Shown here piece by piece: positions 1 through 4,185 of a stretch of DNA of 5,351 bases. The stretch covers positions 1 through 5,351 of the forward strand of contig JAGZWV010000073.1 in the NCBI GenBank assembly GCA_018378775.1. The letters are read 5' to 3'. The notes under the pieces were generated by a model that was not told where the DNA came from, made no database searches, and saw only the letters and a program-made list of their open reading frames with translations. Each line of letters opens with the position of its first letter. The stretch's first letter is position 1. This DNA comes from Collinsella sp. Lineage in GTDB: Bacteria > Actinomycetota > Coriobacteriia > Coriobacteriales > Coriobacteriaceae. Made by a program: the position numbers and the translations under genes.

Positions 1-84
1 ATCAACCGAAGGGGAAGCGGGGGCGCCGGGCGCCCGGATGCGTCATGCCGAAATGGCGCGAAGCACGCGGTTGACAAAACTATA
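1..84. other. Leader upstream of ygiQ, no gene recognised
   Basis: No coding region can be supported here. The plus-strand frames are open over parts of the stretch, but without a start, a ribosome binding site or a recognisable peptide. It could contain the 3' end of a gene that begins outside the window, for example the frame ending in TGA at 72-74. A perfect 12-bp palindrome, CCGGGCGCCCGG, lies at 26-37. It has no T-tract, so it does not read as an intrinsic terminator. Confidence 0.3.
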
Positions 85-114
85 GAGACACGTCCCAAAA
101 AGACTGGTTACAAT
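85..114 (+). promoter_or_regulatory. Possible sigma-70-type promoter of ygiQ
   Basis: A good -10 hexamer, TACAAT, lies at 109-114. At 18-bp spacing upstream is GAGACA (85-90), which matches four of six bases of the -35 consensus. The stretch is AT-rich compared with its surroundings, as expected of a promoter. A perfect TTGACA at 71-76 is also present but is 32 bp from TACAAT, too far to pair with it. Transcription would begin near 121, leaving a leader of about 25 nt. This is inferred from sequence match only. Confidence 0.4.
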
Positions 115-135
115 TACGTGCAGCATACAGACACC

Positions 136-142
136 GGGAGGG
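136..142 (+). promoter_or_regulatory. Ribosome binding site of ygiQ
   Basis: GGGAGGG lies 3 nt before a GTG codon at 146-148 and supports that GTG as the start. No ATG in this frame competes nearby; the next in-frame methionine is residue 60, after conserved-looking sequence has begun. Confidence 0.65.
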
Positions 143-145
143 ATC

Positions 146-2281
146 GTGGCAAAAAAGCCTCAGCACGCTCAGAACAGCCAACGCGGACAGCAGGGCAAAC
201 AGGACCAGCAGCAAAAGCGCGGCGGCAAGGCGCAGGGCTCGCGACCCACGCATGCCTCAGCAGCGCCCGCCCGTCCCTGGCGCCCGGGCCGCGATAAGTT
301 CCTCCCTGTCAGTCGCGCCGACATGGATGCGCGCGGCTGGGACCAGTGCGACTTTGTCTACATCTGCGGCGACGCCTACGTGGACCATCCCAGCTTTGGC
401 ATGGCCATCGTCAGCCGCGTCCTCGACGCGCACGGCTACAAGGTGGGCATCATCTGCCAACCCGACTGGACCGACCCCGCCAGCATCACCGTGCTCGGCG
501 AGCCGCGCCTGGGCTTTCTCGTCAGTGCCGGTAACATGGACTCCATGGTCAACCACTATTCGGTGACCAAGCACCGCCGCCACACCGATGCCTATACCCC
601 CGGTGGCGAGGAGGGGCACCGCCCCAATCGCGCCGTCACGGTCTACGGCAACCTCATCCGCCAAACGTTCAAGGATGCCCCCATCATTATCGGCGGCATC
701 GAGGCAAGTCTGCGTCGCCTGGCCCACTACGACTACTGGCAGGACAAACTCAAGCGCTCGGTACTGCTCGACTCGGGCGCCGACATCCTCATCTACGGCA
801 TGGGCGAGCACGCGATCGTCGAGATCGCCGACGCGCTCGACGCGGGACTGCCCGTCGATCAGATTACCTATATCAACGGCACCGTCTACCGCACCAGCTC
901 GCTCGACGAGGTCTACGACTACGACCTGCTGCCCAGCTGGGACGACCTTACCGCCGACAAGCTCAACTACGCGCGCAGCTTTAACGTGCAACAGCAGAAC
1001 ATGGACCCCATCACCGGGCATCGCCTGGTAGAACCCTACCCCAACAGCGTCTATGTGGTGCAGAACCCGCCGTCGGCGACGCTCACCACCGACGAGATGG
1101 ACGAGGTGGCCGAACTCCCCTACGCACGCGATTGGCATCCCGATTACGACGCAGCGGGCGGCGTGCCGGCCTTTGCCGAGATCAAATTTTCCATTAGCTC
1201 CAACCGCGGCTGTTTTGGCGAGTGCTCGTTTTGCGCCCTCACCTTCCACCAGGGCCGCGTGCTGCAGATGCGCAGCCACGACTCGATCATGCGCGAGGCC
1301 GAGCTACTCACGCACGACCCCGAGTTTAAGGGCTACATCAACGACGTGGGCGGACCGACGGCCAACTTTAGCCGTCCCGCCTGCGACAAGCAGCTCAAGC
1401 ACGGCGTGTGCAAGAACAAGCGCTGCCTGTGGCCGAGTGTGTGCAAGAACATGGTGGTCGACGAGAGCGGCTACACGCAGCTGTTGCGCGACCTGCGCCA
1501 GCTGCCGGGCGTCAAAAAGGTCTTCGTGCGAAGCGGCATCCGCTTTGACTACACCATGGCCGATGCCTCGGACGAGTTTTTGCGCGAGCTGCTGGAGCAT
1601 CACGTCTCGGGCCAGCTACGCGTGGCACCCGAGCACGTGAGCGATGCGGTGCTCTCCGTGATGGGCAAGCCGAGCCGAGCCGTCTACGACGCGTTCTGCC
1701 GTAAATTTGAACGCTTGAACCGCGAATACGGACTCAAACAGTACGTGGTGCCGTACCTAATCTCGAGCCACCCCGGCTCGACCATGAAGGAAGCCGTGGA
1801 CCTTGCCGAAGCCGTGCGCGACATGGGCTACATGCCCGAGCAGGTGCAGGACTTCTACCCCACGCCGTCCACCATGTCGACGTGCATGTACTACACCGGC
1901 GTAGATCCGCGTACCATGCAGCCGATCTATGTGGCGCGCGACCCGCACGAGAAGGCCATGCAACGTGCGCTCATCCAATACCGCAAGCCCGAGAACTACA
2001 AGCTCGTGCGCGAGGCACTGGAAAAGGCCGGGCGTCGTGACCTGATCGGCTATACAAAGCATTGTCTGATTCGCCCCGTGCCGCCACGCCCGGGCGAGAC
2101 GTCTGCTGGCGGTGGGCATGGCACCGGCAAGAAGGGCGGCAAGGCCCACGGTGGCGCCGCCGGCAAGGGGCCCAAGGGCAGCAAGGGCCACGGCGGCATG
2201 TCGCGCGCACAGAACACCGCGGGCCGCAACCGTGCGGCCCAGGGACGCCAGGGCGCCAACGGCGGCGGACGCCGCAACTAG
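146..2281 (+). CDS. ygiQ: YgiQ-family (UPF0313) radical SAM protein
   Basis: This is a complete 711-residue member of the YgiQ radical SAM family, close in length to E. coli YgiQ (about 740 residues). Radical SAM enzymes cleave S-adenosylmethionine at a [4Fe-4S] cluster; the substrate of YgiQ is not established to my knowledge. The cluster motif CX3CX2C is at C356, C360 and C363, inside NRGCFGECSFCAL. The N-terminal domain (about 50-340) carries YGMGE and GGIEASLRR. A second cysteine group, C413, C422, C427 and C433, follows the GGPTAN segment. The C-terminal region (about 500-640) has VQDFYPTPSTMST, typical of the family's DUF3362 part. No signal peptide or membrane segment is seen, so it should be cytosolic. 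Both ends are low complexity: residues 1-35 are rich in Q, K and G, and residues 650-711 in G, K and R. The GTG start is chosen from the ribosome binding site. It is probably monocistronic, since the next gene is convergent. Confidence 0.95.
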   Translation: MAKKPQHAQNSQRGQQGKQDQQQKRGGKAQGSRPTHASAAPARPWRPGRDKFLPVSRADMDARGWDQCDFVYICGDAYVDHPSFGMAIVSRVLDAHGYKVGIICQPDWTDPASITVLGEPRLGFLVSAGNMDSMVNHYSVTKHRRHTDAYTPGGEEGHRPNRAVTVYGNLIRQTFKDAPIIIGGIEASLRRLAHYDYWQDKLKRSVLLDSGADILIYGMGEHAIVEIADALDAGLPVDQITYINGTVYRTSSLDEVYDYDLLPSWDDLTADKLNYARSFNVQQQNMDPITGHRLVEPYPNSVYVVQNPPSATLTTDEMDEVAELPYARDWHPDYDAAGGVPAFAEIKFSISSNRGCFGECSFCALTFHQGRVLQMRSHDSIMREAELLTHDPEFKGYINDVGGPTANFSRPACDKQLKHGVCKNKRCLWPSVCKNMVVDESGYTQLLRDLRQLPGVKKVFVRSGIRFDYTMADASDEFLRELLEHHVSGQLRVAPEHVSDAVLSVMGKPSRAVYDAFCRKFERLNREYGLKQYVVPYLISSHPGSTMKEAVDLAEAVRDMGYMPEQVQDFYPTPSTMSTCMYYTGVDPRTMQPIYVARDPHEKAMQRALIQYRKPENYKLVREALEKAGRRDLIGYTKHCLIRPVPPRPGETSAGGGHGTGKKGGKAHGGAAGKGPKGSKGHGGMSRAQNTAGRNRAAQGRQGANGGGRRN

Positions 2282-2290
2282 CGTGGCGAG

Positions 2291-2326
2291 GGCCAGCCGG
2301 CGTCTCTTGGCCAGCCGGCGCCCCTT
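2291..2326. repeat. 18-bp tandem duplication after ygiQ
   Basis: Two adjacent copies (2291-2308 and 2309-2326) share GGCCAGCCGGCG and differ at only two of 18 positions in all. They begin 9 bp after the ygiQ stop codon. Each contains the self-complementary GCCGGC, so the pair could form a small GC-rich hairpin in the ygiQ transcript. No T-tract follows. Confidence 0.7.
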
Positions 2327-2339
2327 CATCGGCCCAGGC

Positions 2340-2442
2340 GTGTTTTCCCTAGGGGGAACACACTTAGACTGTCTCTAGTCGTGATTTCCCTAGGGGAAAC
2401 ACGCTCAGACGCACCTAGCCGTGTTTTCCTTAGGGGAATCAC
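2340..2442. repeat. Three 22-bp palindromes in a 40-41-bp tandem array
   Basis: Palindromes lie at 2340-2361, 2381-2402 and 2421-2442. Each has a left arm near GTGTTTTCCCT and a right arm near AGGGGAAACAC, meeting at a central TA. The 18-19-bp stretches between copies are also related, both fitting CT(T/C)AGAC followed by CTAG(T/C)C, so the true unit is about 40 bp. The array sits between two convergent genes and ends 2 bp from the protease stop codon. Five arm positions are T opposite G, which stay paired as U.G in plus-strand RNA but become A.C mismatches in minus-strand RNA. No T-tract follows, so these are not standard intrinsic terminators. They could be transcript-end hairpins, an extragenic palindromic repeat family, or an operator array. 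Confidence 0.85.
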
Positions 2443-2444
2443 AT

Positions 2445-3347
2445 TTACTGACGGGAGCGAGCCAGCTGGCACGTCAGCTTGAGCGAGCGCATCGCCTCTA
2501 CCAGCACAAAGCCGGCGATGGCAACCGTGATTATCACGTCGAGCGGCGTGTTCACAAACCACAGCAGGCCCATGAGGTACGACCCGGCGTTAAAGGCAAA
2601 GTGCAACAGGATCGTGTAACGGAGCTTTCCGGTGGTCACGAGCACCCAGCCAAAGACCAGACCGGCGGCGCCGGCGTAGCAGCCCTGTACCCAGTTCATA
2701 TGCATAAAGCCAAAGACCGCCGCCTGCAGTACAATCGCCGCGGCGATACCCCACGTGCTTGGAGCCGCCCAGGGCACCATGGCGCCGTCCTGTGCGCTCG
2801 CGCGACGCCGGCGCCTCCAGAGCGGACGGCACTGCGGGTTAAACGCTCGGAGCGAAAACTCAAAAATGATACCGCGCACCAGCAGCTCTTCACAAAATGG
2901 GGCGCCGAGCACCGTAGTCAGGACGGCGAGATAGCTGGTGTCGCCCATGCCCGTCTCCTCGACGAGCTCACTGTAATCGGCCGCCGCCTCGGGTAACAGC
3001 GACAGCACAGCGTCGGTCACGTAGCCAACGACCACCTGCAGGGCAAGGCCGATCACGATAACGCAGGCGATGCGTTTCCACGCTCCACGCGCTCCCCCGC
3101 CAAGCGGGCGCTCGCCCTGCCAGCGCGCCATAAACGAGCGCGGCCACAGATAACGCCACCACAGCAGCGCCATCAAAAACGACGCCGTCTGAGCGGTAGC
3201 CTGGAACCATTGGATATCGAGATTGTCGATCGGATAGCCCGTCAGCACCGATACGGCATCGAGAACTGAAAACAGAACCACGCTCAGGGCTATATCGGCA
3301 GCGACAACACCAAAACAGGCAAGCGCCCAAACCATCGCATTGAGCAT
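2445..3347 (-). CDS. CPBP-family intramembrane metalloprotease
   Basis: This is a complete 300-residue membrane protein of the CPBP family (CAAX protease and bacteriocin-processing, also called Abi). All three active-site motifs are present: EELLVR at E153-E154, FGFMH with H216, and HFAFN with H249 and N253. In the family these residues bind a metal and activate water inside the membrane. Hydrophobic segments lie at about 5-27, 52-68, 92-117, 136-152, 200-217, 222-238, 243-262 and 266-285. A basic, probably cytosolic, loop with five arginines is at 178-182. The ATG at 3347 is preceded by AGGAGG at 5-nt spacing. The frame stays open upstream to 3722, but that stretch reads through the antitoxin region and looks non-coding. 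The substrate is unknown; known relatives act in prenyl-protein processing or bacteriocin self-immunity. It lies 83 bp downstream of the antitoxin gene on the same strand. Confidence 0.92.
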   Translation of the reverse strand: MLNAMVWALACFGVVAADIALSVVLFSVLDAVSVLTGYPIDNLDIQWFQATAQTASFLMALLWWRYLWPRSFMARWQGERPLGGGARGAWKRIACVIVIGLALQVVVGYVTDAVLSLLPEAAADYSELVEETGMGDTSYLAVLTTVLGAPFCEELLVRGIIFEFSLRAFNPQCRPLWRRRRRASAQDGAMVPWAAPSTWGIAAAIVLQAAVFGFMHMNWVQGCYAGAAGLVFGWVLVTTGKLRYTILLHFAFNAGSYLMGLLWFVNTPLDVIITVAIAGFVLVEAMRSLKLTCQLARSRQ

Positions 3348-3352
3348 GCCAA

Positions 3353-3358
3353 CCTCCT
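3353..3358 (-). promoter_or_regulatory. Ribosome binding site of the CPBP protease
   Basis: On the minus strand AGGAGG stands 5 nt before the ATG at 3347, a near-ideal Shine-Dalgarno arrangement. It decides the start. An in-frame ATG 20 codons upstream (3405-3407) lies inside the 30-bp repeat and has no comparable site. Confidence 0.85.
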
Positions 3359-3399
3359 CAAAACCGTTCCCTAGTTCTACCACAACTCGGCAGAAAGCT

Positions 3400-3429
3400 G
3401 ATCCCATGGGGACGGAGGAAAACGGATCA
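3400..3429. repeat. 30-bp dispersed-type repeat, copy 1
   Basis: It matches 3797-3826 in the same orientation at 29 of 30 positions, the only change being T/C at the third base. The shared core is GGGGACGGAGGAAAAC followed by GGATCA. The copy contains the palindrome CCCATGGG, and TGATCC (3399-3404) with GGATCA (3424-3429) form a 6-bp inverted pair at its ends. It lies between the antitoxin stop codon and the protease gene. The GGGGACGG pattern resembles extragenic repeats associated with Y1 (REP-associated) transposases, but no such transposase gene is in the window and the link is inference. Confidence 0.85.
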
Positions 3430-3430
3430 C

Positions 3431-3631
3431 TTATTGATGAGAATCGGGCGCAGCGCCAAAGGCCCCGTTGGGCGAAATGTCGAACGGAAAGGTGCCGCAG
3501 CGATTGAACGCCGCGATAAACATGCGGATGGCGTTGGACGGCGTGGTGCCCACGAGCTGGGTTGCCGCCGCGAAGGCCGCCTTTTCCTCGGGCAAGACCT
3601 TCGCGACAACCGGGGTCATGTGTTCTGCCAT
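3431..3631 (-). CDS. RelB/DinJ-family antitoxin-like protein, orphan
   Basis: This 66-residue protein resembles RelB/DinJ antitoxins. A short N-terminal strand (TPVVAKVLPEE) is followed by helices ending in GTTPSNAIRMFIAAF, the ribbon-helix-helix-like DNA-binding part. Then comes FPFDI at 48-52, matching the LPFDL-type segment that begins the toxin-binding tail of DinJ. Such antitoxins neutralise a YafQ/RelE-type ribonuclease and repress their own promoter. The tail is short (14 residues after FPFDI) and no toxin gene lies on either side, so it may be orphaned or may act only as a regulator. The ATG at 3631 is chosen because AGGAAG (3636-3641) precedes it by 4 nt; a TTG at 3706 in the same frame has no such support. 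The gene lies between two 30-bp direct repeats, and its stop codon is 1 bp from copy 1. Confidence 0.8.
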   Translation of the reverse strand: MAEHMTPVVAKVLPEEKAAFAAATQLVGTTPSNAIRMFIAAFNRCGTFPFDISPNGAFGAAPDSHQ

Positions 3632-3635
3632 GGCG

Positions 3636-3641
3636 CTTCCT
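3636..3641 (-). promoter_or_regulatory. Ribosome binding site of the antitoxin gene
   Basis: AGGAAG on the minus strand, preceded by a run of A, lies 4 nt before the ATG at 3631. It is a moderate Shine-Dalgarno match that fixes the 66-residue start over the longer 91-residue reading. Confidence 0.65.
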
Positions 3642-3665
3642 TTTTGAAACGACGGTAGTGTGGAT

Positions 3666-3724
3666 AGATGCGGGCCACGCGGCTGGGCGACGGGCTGTGA
3701 AGGCAACCCGATTGGCCCGCATCT
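3666..3724 (-). promoter_or_regulatory. Long hairpin in the antitoxin leader
   Basis: Two perfect 12-bp arms (3666-3677, AGATGCGGGCCA, and 3713-3724) enclose 35 nt. Inside, 3691-3697 and 3704-3710 form a second 7-bp stem around a 6-nt loop. In minus-strand RNA this inner stem has one U.G pair, while in plus-strand RNA the same position is a C.A mismatch, so the structure fits the antitoxin transcript better. It ends about 35 nt before the antitoxin ATG. No U-run follows, so it is not a plain terminator. It could be a structured leader or the inverted repeat of a small mobile relic. Confidence 0.65.
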
Positions 3725-3743
3725 GGAGTTTGTTTCTACGGCG

Positions 3744-3774
3744 TTGGTATTACTTGGTATTCCTAAGTATTACC
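3744..3774. promoter_or_regulatory. AT-rich 10-bp repeat array, candidate operator
   Basis: Three consecutive decamers lie here: TTGGTATTAC (3744-3753), TTGGTATTCC (3754-3763) and TAAGTATTAC (3764-3773). GTATT thus recurs at exactly 10 bp, one helical turn. The same stretch is an imperfect 29-bp palindrome (3746-3774) with 11 of 14 positions paired. Another match, GGTATTC, occurs on the minus strand at 3784-3790. Ribbon-helix-helix antitoxins commonly bind such repeats over their own promoter, so an autoregulatory operator is a reasonable inference. I could not assign convincing -35 and -10 boxes. Confidence 0.5.
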
Positions 3775-3796
3775 CCGCAGATAGAATACCACACCC

Positions 3797-3826
3797 GACC
3801 CCATGGGGACGGAGGAAAACGGATCA
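3797..3826. repeat. 30-bp dispersed-type repeat, copy 2
   Basis: This copy has the same orientation as copy 1 and differs from it at one base. It contains the 10-bp palindrome CCCCATGGGG (3799-3808). The match extends loosely beyond the 30 bp: the 11 bases at 3839-3849 match 3431-3441 after copy 1 at nine positions. The two copies bracket 367 bp holding the antitoxin gene and its regulatory DNA. Confidence 0.85.
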
Positions 3827-3828
3827 TT

Positions 3829-3848
3829 TTGTTGCTGATTGTTGCTGA
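3829..3848. repeat. 10-bp perfect tandem duplication
   Basis: TTGTTGCTGA occurs twice in succession directly beyond repeat copy 2. It probably arose by slippage or local duplication at the edge of the repeat. It lies 8 bp beyond the stop codon of the ABC ATPase remnant. Confidence 0.75.
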
Positions 3849-3856
3849 GTAAGTAT

Positions 3857-4036
3857 TTAGAGCATGATGATGCCCGAGATATTGAGGGCCTGAGCGTCGG
3901 CGGCATCGTGCGTGGCAAGCAACAGTATGCGGCCGTCGGGCAAGTCGAGCACGACCTCGGCGCATGCGTCGCGTGCAGCGGTATCTAAGCCGGTAAAAGG
4001 CTCGTCCAGAATCACCCGTCGAGGGGTCCCGCGAGA
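3857..4036 (-). pseudogene. ABC transporter ATP-binding protein, 3' remnant
   Basis: Only the last 59 codons remain. The Walker B segment RVILDEP is followed by the D-loop TGLD and then the switch (H-loop) segment LLLATHD, in the order and spacing of an ABC ATPase. The frame ends in a TAA at 3857-3859. Upstream it is blocked by an in-frame TGA at 4037-4039. The Walker A motif, Q-loop and LSGG signature are absent from the window, and no start codon or ribosome binding site is present. An intact ATPase would be about 200 residues or more, so this is a dead fragment. Its homology probably begins near 4022, where the sequence changes character. The family member and substrate cannot be told from this piece. 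Confidence 0.8.
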
Positions 4037-4116
4037 TCAAATAGGCGCTTCCGGCGCGTATGCAGCCACCCCGGCTTGCTGAAAACTCCCGAAAATGCAC
4101 GGCGCGCCCCGGGGGA

Positions 4117-4152
4117 CAAAAGGGCTCCGAGCAAAAACATGCCCGGAGCCCT
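4117..4152 (-). terminator. Intrinsic terminator of the DEAD-box helicase gene
   Basis: On the minus strand, AGGGCTCCG (4144-4152) pairs perfectly with CGGAGCCCT (4121-4129). A G.U pair and three further pairs (GCA with TGC) extend the stem around a T-rich loop. A TTTT run (4118-4121) closes the stem and continues beyond it. It begins about 33 bp after the helicase stop codon, as expected for its terminator, and separates that gene from the ABC remnant. Confidence 0.88.
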
Positions 4153-4185
4153 CTGGTCGCCTCGCCTTACCGCGCGACGCGTATG

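Noticed and set aside
71..86. TTGACA with nearby TATAGA as the ygiQ promoter
   Set aside because: Only 4 bp separate them, and no -10 hexamer lies 16-18 bp from TTGACA.
257..1279. Long minus-strand open frame (340 residues) opposite ygiQ
   Set aside because: It lies wholly opposite a confident radical SAM gene and has the V/A/G-rich composition expected of an antisense frame in GC-rich DNA.
2340..2442. CRISPR-like regular spacing of palindromic repeats
   Set aside because: The sequences between the palindromes are related to each other and only 18-19 bp long, there are just three copies, and no cas gene is present.
2421..2996. 191-residue plus-strand open frame
   Set aside because: It lies opposite the CPBP gene, begins inside the palindrome array, and shows no recognisable domain.
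3364..3378. A fourth copy of the 22-bp palindrome near TTCCCTAG
   Set aside because: Only about eight bases match and there is no right arm.
3348..3430. A missing YafQ/RelE toxin gene downstream of the antitoxin
   Set aside because: The 83-bp gap is too short for a toxin gene and is largely the 30-bp repeat plus the protease leader.
2445..3722. A 425-residue reading of the CPBP protease
   Set aside because: The extra 125 residues overlap the antitoxin gene and the 30-bp repeat, show no membrane or conserved pattern, and the strong AGGAGG stands before the ATG at 3347.
3750..4100. 116-residue minus-strand frame across the ABC remnant
   Set aside because: It is a different frame from the Walker B/H-loop reading, runs through repeat copy 2, and has no domain.
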